Of a DNA stretch of 64,000 nucleotides, positions 11,234-20,372 are shown piece by piece. Every line of letters starts with the position of its first letter. Positions within the stretch are counted from its first letter, which is position 1. Source of the stretch: Janthinobacterium sp. J1-1. Lineage in GTDB: Bacteria > Pseudomonadota > Gammaproteobacteria > Burkholderiales > Burkholderiaceae_D. Both the position numbers and the translations under genes were made by a program. Location: assembly GCF_030944405.1 (NCBI RefSeq), contig NZ_CP132339.1:2914001-2978000 (forward strand), in the 5' to 3' direction. Under the pieces are notes generated by a model. That model was not told the DNA's origin. It saw only the letters and a program-made list of their open reading frames with translations, and searched no databases.

Positions 11234-12223
11234 TTACGCCAGCAGGTGTTTCACGCCTTCGCGCTCTTCGGTCAGCTCTTTCAGGGTCAGGTTGATGCGC
11301 TCTTGCGAGAATGCATCGATTTCCAGGCCTTGAACGATGGTGTATTCGCCGTTTTCCGTGGTGACAGGGAAACCGAACACGGTGCCTTCAGGGATGCCGT
11401 ACGAACCGTCCGATGGCACACCCATGGTGGTCCACTTGCCGGCGGTGCCCAGCACCCAGTCATGCACGTGGTCGATGGCGGCGTTCGCTGCCGACGCTGC
11501 CGACGACAGGCCGCGCGCTTCGATGATGGCCGCGCCGCGCTTGCCGACGGTCGGCAGGAAGGTGTTGGCGTTCCATTCCTGGTCGTTGATCAGGTCTTTC
11601 ACGGCCTTGCCGTCGACGGTGGCGAAACGGTAGTCAGCATACATGGTTGGCGAGTGATTGCCCCACACGGTCAGCTTCTCGATATCCTTGACGGCGGTGC
11701 CGGTCTTGGCGGCGACTTGCGACAGCGCGCGGTTGTGGTCCAGGCGCAGCATGGCGGTGAAGTTTTTCGCCGGCAGCGATGGCGCCGATTTCATGGCGAT
11801 GTAGGCGTTGGTGTTGGCCGGGTTGCCGACCACCAGTACTTTCACGTTGCGCGAAGCGACGGCGTCGAGCGCCTTGCCTTGCACCGTGAAGATCTGGGCA
11901 TTGGCTTCCAGCAGGTCCTTGCGTTCCATGCCCGGGCCACGTGGACGGGCACCGACCAGTACGGCCACGTCGACATCCTTGAAGGCGGTCAACGGATCGG
12001 AGTGGGCGGTCATTTCCGTCAGCAGCGGGAAGGCGCAATCGTCGATTTCCATCATCACGCCCTTGAGCGCCTTCTGGGCCTTTTCGTCCGCGATTTCAAG
12101 CAATTGCAAGATAACAGGCTGGTCCTTGCCGAGCATGTCGCCGTTGGCGATGCGGAACAACAGGGCGTAGCCGATCTGGCCGGCGGCGCCGGTCACTGCA
12201 ACACGCATAGGGGTTTTTGCCAT
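11234..12223 (-). CDS. mdh: Malate dehydrogenase
   Basis: A 329-residue NAD-dependent malate dehydrogenase that oxidises malate to oxaloacetate. The N-terminal [16 protein letters not shown] is the Rossmann glycine motif. [19 protein letters not shown] holds substrate-binding arginines, and [12 protein letters not shown] holds the catalytic His. Its length and sequence match the roughly 328-residue cytosolic-MDH-like type of Burkholderiales. A GGAGA-type ribosome site precedes the ATG. It is divergent from the GntR regulator, and the spacer carries a perfect palindrome that may link their control. Confidence 0.96.
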   Translation of the reverse strand: MAKTPMRVAVTGAAGQIGYALLFRIANGDMLGKDQPVILQLLEIADEKAQKALKGVMMEIDDCAFPLLTEMTAHSDPLTAFKDVDVAVLVGARPRGPGMERKDLLEANAQIFTVQGKALDAVASRNVKVLVVGNPANTNAYIAMKSAPSLPAKNFTAMLRLDHNRALSQVAAKTGTAVKDIEKLTVWGNHSPTMYADYRFATVDGKAVKDLINDQEWNANTFLPTVGKRGAAIIEARGLSSAASAANAAIDHVHDWVLGTAGKWTTMGVPSDGSYGIPEGTVFGFPVTTENGEYTIVQGLEIDAFSQERINLTLKELTEEREGVKHLLA

Positions 12224-12528
12224 GATGAATCTCCAAAAATAGGAAAGAAAACGGAATTGAAGCCGGGCTTACGCTTGTTCGGAAAAACTGTAATGATACC
12301 AAAACCGGCTGCTGCCACCGATTTGCCGGTGGTGCGCGCCGTCGCGTCCCTGCTGTTTCAGGCCAGAGTGGCTGGCCAACAACAATAAACGCTGATACAC
12401 CAGTTTTATCGGGGGCAGTGTAGGCCTCCGATTTGTATCTGTCAATCCTATCTTATGTCTTATATAAGACAGATAACCGTCGGGTTTTTACTGGACGCGG
12501 ACAGTGATTTGTGTTGAAATGTCGGACT
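12224..12528. promoter_or_regulatory. 305-base divergent spacer between mdh and the GntR gene
   Basis: It holds the promoters of both genes. The notable element is the palindrome at 12457-12470. The rest is moderately AT-rich with no other strong inverted repeat and no convincing coding frame. Confidence 0.5.
12457..12470. promoter_or_regulatory. Perfect 14-bp palindrome GTCTTATATAAGAC, putative GntR operator
   Basis: The site lies 59-72 bases before the GntR ATG and about 235 bases from the mdh start. AT-rich palindromes of this size are typical operators for GntR-family dimers, so autoregulation is likely; this is inference. Confidence 0.55.
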
Positions 12529-13395
12529 ATGAATTCCGCCTCGTCCAATCTGACCAACAATGCCACTGCTGCAAGCGGGGCGGTCAGTCCGACCGCGGAC
12601 GCACCGGTCCCACCGAATCCGCCTGCCGCCGCCGTGACGGCGCCAACGCCGACGCACACTCCCGCCGCCACCGCCGCGTCGCCCACCTTCAGTCCTTTGT
12701 ATCAGCAGATCAAGGCGCTGATCACGCAAAGCCTGCAATCGGGCGAGTGGAAGCCGGGCGAGCTGATCCCCAGCGAAGTCGAACTGGCCGGCCGTTTCAA
12801 GGTCAGCCAGGGCACGGTGCGCAAGGCGATCGATGAGCTGGCCGCCGAAAACCTCGTCATGCGCCGCCAGGGCAAGGGCACGTTCGTGTCGACCCACCAC
12901 GAGGCGCGCGCGCATTTCCGCTTCCTGCGCCTGGTGCCGGACGAAGGCGTGCCGCATTATCCCGAAAGCAAGTTCATCGAAGTCAAGCGCGTGCGCGCGC
13001 CGGCCGACGTGGCGCGCCTGATGGAGCTGAAATCGGGCGACGCCGTCATCTTCATCAAGCGGGTGCAGTATTTCGACGGCGTGCCGACCGTGCTCGAAGA
13101 GCTGTGGTTGCCCGGCCTGATCTTCAAGGGCCTGACGGCCGAGCGCCTGGTGGAATACAAGGGGCCGATGTACGGCCTGTTCGAAACCGAATTCGGCACG
13201 CGCATGATCCGTGCCTCCGAGCAGATCCGCGCCGTCTGCGCCGATGCGGGCGCGGCCCATTTGTTGAATGTCGAGGCGGGTACACCCTTGCTCAGTTCCG
13301 AGCGCGTGTCGTTTACGTATGGCGACAAGCCGGTGGAATTGCGCCGCGGCCTGTACCTGACCAGCCGCCACCATTATCAGAATGAACTCAGCTGA
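12529..13395 (+). CDS. GntR-family (HutC/UTRA) transcriptional regulator
   Basis: A 288-residue regulator starting at the ATG at 12529 (a GTG at 12511 is possible). Residues about 1-50 are a low-complexity Ala/Pro/Thr leader. A GntR winged helix follows (PLYQQIKALITQSL, GELIPSEVELAGRFKVSQGTVRKAIDEL, RRQGKGTFV). The C-terminal UTRA-type ligand domain includes FIKRVQYFDGVPTVLEELWLP and LLSSERVSFTYGDKPVELRRGLY. It lies upstream of sdhCDAB on the same strand and divergent from mdh, so it probably senses a TCA-related metabolite. The long N-terminal leader is unusual for the family. Confidence 0.88.
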   Translation: MNSASSNLTNNATAASGAVSPTADAPVPPNPPAAAVTAPTPTHTPAATAASPTFSPLYQQIKALITQSLQSGEWKPGELIPSEVELAGRFKVSQGTVRKAIDELAAENLVMRRQGKGTFVSTHHEARAHFRFLRLVPDEGVPHYPESKFIEVKRVRAPADVARLMELKSGDAVIFIKRVQYFDGVPTVLEELWLPGLIFKGLTAERLVEYKGPMYGLFETEFGTRMIRASEQIRAVCADAGAAHLLNVEAGTPLLSSERVSFTYGDKPVELRRGLYLTSRHHYQNELS

Positions 13396-13507
13396 AGCCG
13401 CGGGGCGCCAGGCGCCCGAACAAGCGGACAGGCTGACGTCCATCGTTTGAAAAGTGCCCACCGCGAGGCGGGCATTGGAGACAGCAGAAATCGCAGGCAA
13501 AGCGCGG

Positions 13508-13542
13508 CCCGCCAGGCATACGCCACCGGCGGGTCGTTTTTT
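13508..13542 (+). terminator. Probable terminator of the GntR gene
   Basis: CCCGCC / GGCGGG arms at 13508-13513 and 13528-13533 around a 14-base loop, followed by TCG and six T residues. The 13396-13710 interval holds this element and the sdh leader and has no coding frame. Confidence 0.6.
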
Positions 13543-13592
13543 GCCAGCGTTTCTGTAATTAAATTACGTGAACTACGGAAAGTAGCGCGGGA

Positions 13593-13622
13593 TTGTGTAG
13601 TAAAAAACCATTTTGGTTATAT
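13593..13622 (+). promoter_or_regulatory. sdhC: Candidate promoter of the sdh operon
   Basis: TTGTGT, 18 bases, TTATAT, about 90 bases before the sdhC ATG in an AT-rich patch. Both hexamers are weak matches to the sigma-70 consensus. Confidence 0.3.
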
Positions 13623-13710
13623 GTAACAATAGATATTGGTACGGCTTGCGAAAATCGGCGAAAATCGCGGCTTCCAATATTTAGTTCAGTTCAAAGGGGA
13701 GGTTTTTGTT

Positions 13711-14133
13711 ATGTCTGAAGCCGTAAGAGAAGTACCAAAAAAAGAACGGCCGCAATTCCGTAACATTCATGTTACCGAATTGTCGAACTACCGCATGGCG
13801 GTTGGCGCCATCGTCTCGATCCTGCATCGTATCAGCGGATTCATCATTTTCGCCCTGCTGCCGTGCATCCTGTACATGCTGGAACTGAGCCTGCGTTCCG
13901 AAATGTCCTACGCTTACTTCCAGGGCATCGCCTCGCACTGGTTTGTCAAGCTGATCACGCTGGGCCTGGTCTGGGCCTTCCTGCACCACTTCTGCGCCGG
14001 CATCCGCCACCTGTTCATGGACGTGCACGTCGCCATCGAAAAAGAATCGGCCCGCAAGACCGCTTCGTCCGTGCTGGTGGTCAGCCTGGTGCTGACCGCC
14101 CTGGTCGCTTTGAAACTGTTTGGAGTATTTTAA
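13711..14133 (+). CDS. sdhC: Succinate dehydrogenase cytochrome b556 subunit
   Basis: A 140-residue membrane anchor of complex II that helps bind haem b and ubiquinone. SILHRISG (around residue 40) is the family signature that includes quinone-site residues. HHFCAGIRHLFMDVH contains the expected haem-ligand His region. Three membrane helices are visible. AGGGGAGG lies before the ATG at 13711; an open frame upstream to 13636 has no such site. It is the first gene of sdhCDAB, 2 bases from sdhD, with expression likely set by the upstream promoter and the neighbouring GntR protein. Confidence 0.95.
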   Translation: MSEAVREVPKKERPQFRNIHVTELSNYRMAVGAIVSILHRISGFIIFALLPCILYMLELSLRSEMSYAYFQGIASHWFVKLITLGLVWAFLHHFCAGIRHLFMDVHVAIEKESARKTASSVLVVSLVLTALVALKLFGVF

Positions 14134-14135
14134 AC

Positions 14136-14501
14136 ATGGCAGACAATAACATCGGACCGAAACGCCTCGTCGTCGGTGCCCATTACGGCTTGCGCGACTG
14201 GCTGGCCCAGCGCGTCACCGCCATCGTCATGGTGGCCTATGTCGCCATCCTGCTGGTCTCGTTCCTGACCGGCCAGAACTTCAGCTATGAAGGCTGGGCC
14301 GGTCTGTTCGCTCAGCAATGGTTCAAATTATTCAGCCTGGTAACGTTCCTGGCGCTGTTTTACCACGCATGGGTCGGTATGCGCGATGTCTGGATGGACT
14401 ACGTGAAAGCCACGGGCCTGCGCCTGGCTCTGCAAATTGCCACCATGCTGTGGTTGATCGCTTGTGCCGGCTGGACGGTACAGATACTCTGGAGTGTGTA
14501 A
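14136..14501 (+). CDS. sdhD: Succinate dehydrogenase membrane anchor subunit
   Basis: A 121-residue second anchor of complex II. It starts 2 bases after sdh[17 protein letters not shown] is the typical N-terminal motif, and [18 protein letters not shown] carries the conserved His and the Asp-Tyr pair near the quinone and haem sites. Three membrane helices span about residues 25-45, 58-80 and 95-118. It forms the membrane part together with SdhC and holds SdhAB to the inner face of the cytoplasmic membrane. Confidence 0.95.
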   Translation: MADNNIGPKRLVVGAHYGLRDWLAQRVTAIVMVAYVAILLVSFLTGQNFSYEGWAGLFAQQWFKLFSLVTFLALFYHAWVGMRDVWMDYVKATGLRLALQIATMLWLIACAGWTVQILWSV

Positions 14502-14503
14502 TC

Positions 14504-16285
14504 GTGGCAGCATATAAATCTGCAATTCCTACCCGCCGCTTTGATGCGGTGATCGTTGGCGCCGGCGGTTCCGGCATGCGCGCGTCGTTGCAACTGGCCG
14601 AAGCCGGCCTGAACGTCGCTGTACTGTCGAAAGTTTTCCCGACCCGCTCGCACACCGTGGCGGCGCAGGGCGGTATCGGCGCGTCGCTCGGCAACATGGC
14701 CGAAGACAACTGGTTCTGGCACATGTTCGACACCGTCAAGGGTGGCGACTATCTGGGCGACCAGGATGCCATCGAATTCATGTGCCGCGAAGCACCAAAA
14801 GTCGTGTACGAGCTGGAACACTTCGGCATGCCGTTCGACCGCAACCCTGACGGCACGATCTATCAGCGTCCGTTCGGCGGCCATACGGCCCATTTCGGCG
14901 AAAAGCCGGTGCAGCGCGCCTGCGCGGCAGCCGACCGTACCGGTCACGCCCTGCTGCACACGCTGTACCAGCGCAATGTGCGCGCACGTACCCACTTCTT
15001 CGTCGAATGGATGGCGCTGGACCTGATCCGTGACGCCGACGGCGACGTGATCGGCGTGGTTGCGCTGGAAATGGAAACCGGCGAATGCATGATCCTGGAA
15101 GCCAAGACGACCGTGATGGCCACCGGCGGCGCAGGCCGTATTTTCGCCGCCTCGACCAACGCCTTCATCAACACCGGTGACGGCATGGGCATGGCGGCAC
15201 GCGCCGGCCTGCCACTGCAGGACATGGAATTCTGGCAGTTCCACCCGACCGGCGTGGCCGGCGCGGGCGTCCTGATCACCGAAGGCGTGCGCGGCGAAGG
15301 CGGCATCCTGATCAACTCGGAAGGCGAACGCTTCATGGAGCGCTATGCGCCGACCCTGAAGGATCTGGCGCCGCGCGACTTCGTCTCGCGTTCGATGGAC
15401 CAGGAAATCAAGGAAGGCCGCGGCTGCGGTCCGAACAAGGACCACGTGATGCTGGACCTGCGCCATATCGGCGCCGACACCATCGCCAAGCGCCTGCCGT
15501 CGATCCTGGAAATCGGCCACAAGTTCGCCAACGTCGACGCCACCAAGGAACCGATTCCTGTCGTGCCGACGATTCACTACCAGATGGGCGGCATTCCAAC
15601 CAACATCCACGGCCAGGTCGTCACCCCGACCGGTCCTGATAACTCGGCAAAAGTCGTCAACGGCCTGTACGCGATCGGCGAATGCGCCTGCGTGTCGGTG
15701 CACGGCGCCAACCGCCTGGGCACCAACTCGCTGCTCGACCTGGTGGTCTTCGGCCGCGCGGCCGGCAACCACATCGTCAACAGCGGCCTGAAAGCCAGGG
15801 AAAACAAGCCCTTGCCAGCCAATGCCGCCGATTTCGCCATGGGCCGCCTGGCGCGCCTGGAAAACTCGACCGGCACGGAAACCGTGCAGGGCGTGGCGAA
15901 CGAGATTCGCGCCACCATGCAGAAATACTGTGGCGTGTTCCGTACCGACGCGATGCTGGACCAGGGCGTGGTTGAAATCATGAAGCTCGACGAGCGCCGC
16001 AAGCATGTGTCGTTCAAGGACAAGTCGATGGTGTTCAACACCGCCCGCGTGGAAGCGCTGGAACTGGACAACCTCATCGAAACGGCGAAAGCGACCATCG
16101 TCTCGGCCGCGGCGCGCAAGGAATCGCGCGGCGCCCACGCCCAGGACGATCACCCGACCCGCGACGACGACAACTGGATGAAGCACACACTGTGGTATTC
16201 GGAAGGCAACCGACTGGAATACAAGCCGGTCGTGACCAAGCCGCTGACGGTAGATACCTTCAAACCGAAACCACGTACTTTCTAA
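14504..16285 (+). CDS. sdhA: Succinate dehydrogenase flavoprotein subunit
   Basis: A 593-residue FAD-containing catalytic subunit oxidising succinate to fumarate. The GTG at 14504, 2 bases after sdhD and with GGAG upstream, gives the expected start ([23 protein letters not shown], the FAD Rossmann motif). SHTVAAQGG holds the His that carries covalent [17 protein letters not shown] and the catalytic-Arg region with [20 protein letters not shown] are all present. The ending TFKPKPRTF is typical. SdhE at 17133 is the assembly factor for its flavin. Confidence 0.97.
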   Translation: MAAYKSAIPTRRFDAVIVGAGGSGMRASLQLAEAGLNVAVLSKVFPTRSHTVAAQGGIGASLGNMAEDNWFWHMFDTVKGGDYLGDQDAIEFMCREAPKVVYELEHFGMPFDRNPDGTIYQRPFGGHTAHFGEKPVQRACAAADRTGHALLHTLYQRNVRARTHFFVEWMALDLIRDADGDVIGVVALEMETGECMILEAKTTVMATGGAGRIFAASTNAFINTGDGMGMAARAGLPLQDMEFWQFHPTGVAGAGVLITEGVRGEGGILINSEGERFMERYAPTLKDLAPRDFVSRSMDQEIKEGRGCGPNKDHVMLDLRHIGADTIAKRLPSILEIGHKFANVDATKEPIPVVPTIHYQMGGIPTNIHGQVVTPTGPDNSAKVVNGLYAIGECACVSVHGANRLGTNSLLDLVVFGRAAGNHIVNSGLKARENKPLPANAADFAMGRLARLENSTGTETVQGVANEIRATMQKYCGVFRTDAMLDQGVVEIMKLDERRKHVSFKDKSMVFNTARVEALELDNLIETAKATIVSAAARKESRGAHAQDDHPTRDDDNWMKHTLWYSEGNRLEYKPVVTKPLTVDTFKPKPRTF

Positions 16286-16294
16286 GGCTATACC

Positions 16295-17005
16295 ATGGCA
16301 CGTACTCTCAAATTCAAAATCTACCGCTACGATCCCGACCAGGATGCCAAGCCGTACATGCAAGACCTGACGGTCGAACTGAAAGACACCGACAAGATGC
16401 TGCTCGACGCACTGCAGCGCATCAAGGCGGACGTCGATGACTCGCTGGCCCTGCGCCGCTCGTGCCGCGAAGGCGTGTGCGGTTCGGACGCGATGAACAT
16501 CAACGGCAAGAACGGCCTGGCCTGCACCACCAACCTGAACGAGCTGACCGAGCCTATCGTGCTGCGTCCGCTGCCAGGCTTGCCGGTGATCCGCGACCTG
16601 ATCGTCGACATGACGCAATTCTTCAAGCAGTACGATTCGATCAAGCCGTTCCTGATCAACGAATCGATCCCGCCTGAAAAAGAGCGCCTGCAAACGCCGG
16701 AACAGCGCGAAGAGCTCGATGGCCTGTACGAGTGCATCCTCTGCGCATGCTGCTCCACGTCGTGCCCGTCGTTCTGGTGGAATCCGGACAAATTCGTGGG
16801 GCCAGCCGGCCTGTTGCAAGCCTACCGTTTCATCGCCGATTCGCGCGACGAAGCCACCGGCGCGCGCCTGGACAACCTGGAAGATCCGTACCGTCTGTTC
16901 CGCTGCCATTCGATCATGAACTGTGTCGACGTTTGCCCGAAAGGTTTGAACCCGAACAAGGCGATCGGCAAGATCAAGGAATTGATGGTACGCCGCGCGA
17001 TCTGA
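16295..17005 (+). CDS. sdhB: Succinate dehydrogenase iron-sulfur subunit
   Basis: A 236-residue electron-transfer subunit that passes electrons from SdhA to quinone. The N-terminal ferredoxin domain has the 2Fe-2S ligands in SCREGVCGSDAMNINGKNGLAC. The C-terminal domain has the 4Fe-4S and 3Fe-4S motifs CILCACCSTSCPSFWW and CHSIMNCVDVCPKGLNP. It is the last of the four core sdh genes. A very stable hairpin follows before sdhE. Confidence 0.97.
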   Translation: MARTLKFKIYRYDPDQDAKPYMQDLTVELKDTDKMLLDALQRIKADVDDSLALRRSCREGVCGSDAMNINGKNGLACTTNLNELTEPIVLRPLPGLPVIRDLIVDMTQFFKQYDSIKPFLINESIPPEKERLQTPEQREELDGLYECILCACCSTSCPSFWWNPDKFVGPAGLLQAYRFIADSRDEATGARLDNLEDPYRLFRCHSIMNCVDVCPKGLNPNKAIGKIKELMVRRAI

Positions 17006-17023
17006 TCGTTCAGAACGTATCCC

Positions 17024-17081
17024 GCCGGCGCCGCCCCGGCAGGGCAGGGGAGTGGCCCCTGTCCTGCCGGGTGGCGCCGGC
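17024..17081 (+). other. Very stable hairpin between sdhB and sdhE
   Basis: A two-part stem: GCCGGCGCC (17024-17032) with GGCGCCGGC (17073-17081), and sixteen bases at 17035-17050 with 17056-17071 (one G-T pair), around AGTGG. The T6 run only comes about 17 bases later, so RNA processing or stability of sdhCDAB seems likelier than simple termination. The bases just after contain AAGCAGTACCGT, repeated after sucB. Confidence 0.75.
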
Positions 17082-17132
17082 AAAGCAGTACCGTGCCGTT
17101 TTTTGACGACACGCGCAAGATGGTAAAACCCA

Positions 17133-17414
17133 ATGACAGAATCAATTTTGTCCTCGCATCAGGCCGACCCGGCCAACCGCGCCCGCCTGCGCTGGCGCTC
17201 GCGCCGTGGCCTGCTGGAAAACGACATTATCCTGACCCGTTTTCTCGATGCGTATGAAACCGAATTGACCGACGAAGAAGTCGACGCGCTGACGCGTTTG
17301 CTCGATTTGTCGGACAATGCGTTAATGGATCTGGTACTGGCCCGTAAAGAGCCGGAAGGCGAAGTCGATCTGCCGCATGTGCGCGCACTGCTGCAACGAC
17401 TGCGCATTGCCTAG
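17133..17414 (+). CDS. sdhE: FAD assembly factor SdhE
   Basis: A 93-residue protein of the SdhE/DUF339 family that helps insert covalent FAD into SdhA. The RGxxE signature is seen as RRGLLENDI (residues 25-33), with downstream acidic helices (FLDAYETELTDEEVDALTRLLDL) typical of the five-helix fold. It lies between sdhB and gltA, as in many Burkholderiales. It has a separate leader after the large hairpin, so its level may differ from that of sdhCDAB. Confidence 0.95.
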   Translation: MTESILSSHQADPANRARLRWRSRRGLLENDIILTRFLDAYETELTDEEVDALTRLLDLSDNALMDLVLARKEPEGEVDLPHVRALLQRLRIA

Positions 17415-17535
17415 ACGCCTGGGCGATATATTGCAAACGGTGCGAGTGGCGCGCTGTAGCTCCGCAAGACGCGGGGCGAATTGCAGCCAGAATTTTTGAT
17501 TTTAATTTCGACTCACTCCCGAGAAGGAAGAGCCC

Positions 17536-18840
17536 ATGAATACCTCTGACACAAAAGCTACCCTGTCGTTCTCCGATGGCAGCCCATCGCTTGAATTTCC
17601 GATCTACAAAGGCACCGTCGGCCCGGACGTCATCGACATCCGCAAGCTGTACGCCGGTAGCGGCAAGTTCACCTACGACCCAGGCTTTATGTCGACCGCC
17701 TCGTGCAACTCGTCGATCACCTACATCGACGGCGACAAGGGCGAACTGCTGTACCGTGGTTACCCGATCGAACAGTTGGCCGTCAACGCCGACTTCATGG
17801 AATCGTGCTACCTGCTGCTGAACGGCGAACTGCCGAACGCCGAGCAGAAAGCCAAGTTCGTCGACACCGTCACCAAGCACACCATGGTGCACGAGCAGAT
17901 GCAATTCTTCTTCCGTGGCTTCCGCCGCGACGCGCACCCGATGTCGATCCTGGTCGGCACCGTCGGCGCGCTGGCCTCGTTCTACCATGATTCGCTGGAC
18001 ATCAACGACCCGCGCCACCGCGAAGTGTCGGCCATCCGCCTGATCGCCAAGATGCCGACCCTGGTCGCGATGACCTACAAGTACTCGATCGGCCAGCCGT
18101 TCACCTACCCACGCAACGACCTGTCGTACAGCGCCAACTTCATGCACATGATGTTCGCCAATCCGTGCGAAGACTACAAGGTCAACGACGTGCTGGTGCG
18201 CGCCCTGGACCGCATCCTGATCCTGCATGCGGATCACGAGCAGAACGCTTCGACCTCGACCGTCCGCCTGGCCGGTTCGTCGGGCGCCAACCCGTTCGCC
18301 TGTATCGCTGCCGGTATCGCCTGCCTGTGGGGCCCCGCACACGGCGGCGCCAACGAAGCGGCACTGAACATGCTGAAGGAAATCGGCACCGTCGAGAACA
18401 TCCCTGCCTTCATCGAACAGGTCAAGGACAAGAACTCGGGCGTCAAGCTGATGGGCTTTGGCCACCGCGTGTACAAGAACTTCGACCCGCGCGCCAAGCT
18501 GATGCGTGAAACCTGCTACGAAGTGCTGGCCGAACTGGGCCTGCAGGACGACCCGCTGTTCAAGCTGGCGATGGAACTGGAAAAGATTGCACTGAACGAC
18601 GAATACTTCGTCTCGCGCAAACTGTACCCGAACGTCGACTTCTACTCGGGCATCGTGCAGTCCGCACTGGGCATCCCGGTATCGCTGTTCACCGGTATCT
18701 TCGCCATGGCCCGTACGATCGGCTGGATCGCGCAGTGGAACGAAATGATCGCCGATCCGGAACAGAAAATCGGCCGTCCGCGTCAATTGTTCGTCGGTTC
18801 GACCACGCGTGAAGTGCTGCCACTGGACAAGCGCGCATAA
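17536..18840 (+). CDS. gltA: Citrate synthase (type II)
   Basis: A 434-residue hexameric-type citrate synthase condensing acetyl-CoA and oxaloacetate. Catalytic-site pieces are [30 protein letters not shown] (catalytic His), [15 protein letters not shown] (second His and CoA site) and NVDFYSGI (catalytic Asp). The length matches type II enzymes of Gram-negative bacteria, which are NADH-sensitive in many species. AAGGAAGAG lies before the ATG. It closes the sdh-gltA block, with a strong terminator 40 bases past the stop. Confidence 0.97.
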   Translation: MNTSDTKATLSFSDGSPSLEFPIYKGTVGPDVIDIRKLYAGSGKFTYDPGFMSTASCNSSITYIDGDKGELLYRGYPIEQLAVNADFMESCYLLLNGELPNAEQKAKFVDTVTKHTMVHEQMQFFFRGFRRDAHPMSILVGTVGALASFYHDSLDINDPRHREVSAIRLIAKMPTLVAMTYKYSIGQPFTYPRNDLSYSANFMHMMFANPCEDYKVNDVLVRALDRILILHADHEQNASTSTVRLAGSSGANPFACIAAGIACLWGPAHGGANEAALNMLKEIGTVENIPAFIEQVKDKNSGVKLMGFGHRVYKNFDPRAKLMRETCYEVLAELGLQDDPLFKLAMELEKIALNDEYFVSRKLYPNVDFYSGIVQSALGIPVSLFTGIFAMARTIGWIAQWNEMIADPEQKIGRPRQLFVGSTTREVLPLDKRA

Positions 18841-18880
18841 GTTTTGCGACTGTCACTGCCGGGCCTTCGGGTCCGGCGCA

Positions 18881-18910
18881 AAAAAGCGAGCCTGATGGCT
18901 CGCTTTTTTT
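18881..18910 (+). terminator. Terminator after gltA
   Basis: Perfect 12-bp stem AAAAAGCGAGCC / GGCTCGCTTTTT with a TGAT loop and a continuing T run. Confidence 0.92.
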
Positions 18911-18981
18911 ATGCGCCGAAACCCTGGCTGACAGCCGCCAGGCTGGTATGCTCACCGTGGATCAACAGCAAGCGGAACGTG

Positions 18982-19323
18982 ATGAACGAAGAAACCTGCG
19001 CCCCCGGCGGCGTGGCACTGGGCGAGACGGGCTTTGGCCATACCTTGTCGCTGATCGGCGGCAAGTACAAGATGCTGATCCTGTATGCGCTGGCGGAACA
19101 CAAGGTGCTGCGGCATAACGAGCTCAAGCGCCATCTCGGGGGCATCGCCTTCAAGACCCTGAGCGTGGTCCTGAAAGAGCTGGAAGCCGATGCGCTGATC
19201 GTCCGCAAGGAATACCCGCAAGTGCCGCCCAAGGTTGAATATTTCCTCTCAAGCAAGGGGGCATCGCTGATCCCCGTGCTCAACACGCTGTGCGAGTGGG
19301 GCGAACGGCACAGGCCCACCTAG
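18982..19323 (+). CDS. HxlR-family winged-helix regulator, probable redox sensor
   Basis: A 113-residue protein. The frame is open back through the gltA terminator, so the ATG at 18982 is taken as the start. The HxlR fold is clear: LIGGKYKMLILYAL, HNELKRHLGGIAFKTLSVVLKELEADALIVRKEYP, VEYFLSSKG. A cysteine at residue 6 matches the redox-sensing N-terminal Cys of YodB/HypR/QorR-type members. The downstream gene encodes a flavodoxin-fold quinone-reductase-like protein, the same partnership as in YodB and QorR systems. No strong ribosome site was seen. Confidence 0.85.
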   Translation: MNEETCAPGGVALGETGFGHTLSLIGGKYKMLILYALAEHKVLRHNELKRHLGGIAFKTLSVVLKELEADALIVRKEYPQVPPKVEYFLSSKGASLIPVLNTLCEWGERHRPT

Positions 19324-19404
19324 CAGCGACGGACAATGGCAGGGCTGGGCGGCTGGTCGCGCACGAGTAACTTACTTTTCTTCCTGTATGAGCATTGAAT
19401 GTGC

Positions 19405-19421
19405 GTACTTGTGAAAAGTAC
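19405..19421 (+). promoter_or_regulatory. Inverted repeat GTACTT-N5-AAGTAC, putative HxlR operator
   Basis: A perfect 6+6 inverted repeat. The half-sites (TACT/AGTA) resemble those of YodB-type HxlR boxes. It overlaps the -35 of the promoter called at 19409-19437. A related half-site AGTAACTTAC lies at 19366-19375. Confidence 0.55.
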
Positions 19422-19437
19422 TCGCCAGGGCTATGCT
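19409..19437 (+). promoter_or_regulatory. Candidate promoter of the NAD(P)H oxidoreductase gene
   Basis: TTGTGA, 17 bases, TATGCT; each hexamer has four of six consensus bases. The overlapping operator would let the HxlR protein block RNA polymerase. Confidence 0.45.
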
Positions 19438-19549
19438 GTTTTTGCCTCTGCGGGCGCGACCCCGCGCCACGGGGCAGGGTACCGGCTTGCCTGCTTTTCC
19501 GGGGCGGAGGACTGGTGCCCACCGATTCCCTTCTCATGAAAGCAGCAAT

Positions 19550-20089
19550 ATGAAAACCCTGGTTCTCGTTTTTCATCCCTCGATCGGCACCTCGGTCGCC
19601 AACCGGCGCTGGCTGCAGGAAGTGGCGCTGCAGCCGCAGCGCTACACCATCCACGATGTGCAGCAGGCCTACCCTGACGGCCAGATCGACGTGGCGCGGG
19701 AGCAGGCGCTGGTCGAGGCGCACGGCAGCGTGGTGCTGCAGTTCCCCGTGTACTGGTTCAACTGTCCGCCGCTGCTCAAGAAGTGGCTCGACGAGGTGCT
19801 GGCGCATGGCTGGGCCTACGGCACCGGCGGCAACGCCTTCCGCGGCCGCAAGGTGGCCCTGGCCGTCACGGCCGGCATACGCGAGCAGGACTTCACGCCG
19901 CAGGGCAAGTGGCGCACCACCCTGGCGCAGCTGCTGGCGCCGTTCGACGTGACCCTGGCCTATATCGGCGCCGAGAAGCGCCCGTTCTTTGCCTTCTACG
20001 GCGCCGAGGATGGCCCGTCGGAGCAGGGCTATGCCGAGCGGCTGGGGCGCAGTGCGCAGGACTATGTGCGCTTCCTGTCCGCACTCTGA
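19550..20089 (+). CDS. NAD(P)H-dependent oxidoreductase, flavodoxin fold (KefF/MdaB-like)
   Basis: A 179-residue flavoprotein of the flavodoxin_2 family, which reduces quinones or protects K+/H+ efflux systems. LVFHPSIGTSVANRRWLQEV is the FMN/FAD phosphate loop region. LQFPVYWFNCPPLLKKWLDEVLAHGWAYGTGG is the classic YheR/KefF/MdaB motif, and FRGRKVALAVTAG follows. The ATG at 19550 (MKTLVLVFH) gives the normal family length. No kef antiporter is adjacent, so a quinone or electrophile detoxification role under the neighbouring HxlR regulator is the best reading. Confidence 0.88.
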   Translation: MKTLVLVFHPSIGTSVANRRWLQEVALQPQRYTIHDVQQAYPDGQIDVAREQALVEAHGSVVLQFPVYWFNCPPLLKKWLDEVLAHGWAYGTGGNAFRGRKVALAVTAGIREQDFTPQGKWRTTLAQLLAPFDVTLAYIGAEKRPFFAFYGAEDGPSEQGYAERLGRSAQDYVRFLSAL

Positions 20090-20197
20090 GCCGGTTGCGG
20101 CGGGATGGGGCGGTGCGCCATTCGCATCAGCGCAACAATCAGGCCCGCACGCCCCGCAAAGCTTACATTTGCTTGCCAAATAAAAGTCAGGCGGCGG

Positions 20198-20227
20198 TTG
20201 TTGCGTTACAATACCGCGTGCTATTCT
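20198..20227 (+). promoter_or_regulatory. sucA: Candidate promoter of the sucA operon
   Basis: TTGTTG, 18 bases, TATTCT, in the 283-base spacer 20090-20372 upstream of sucA. The leader is then about 140 bases long. No other coding feature was seen in the spacer. Confidence 0.35.
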
Positions 20228-20372
20228 AAATGACGGTATGCAGAATGCTGGTGCAATAAACAAGCCCTTCCCCACAACTTGATGTGCAATCCGCTAACCG
20301 GTCAGGCCGTGTCGCGGAAGGTTAGATTAACCCGCTAATTCCTCGCGAAACGCGAAGAGAGGTGAGCAATAT

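Noticed and set aside
14399..17083. Minus-strand open frame of 894 codons opposite sdhA-sdhB
   Set aside because: The same antisense artefact; it spans several real genes and their spacers.
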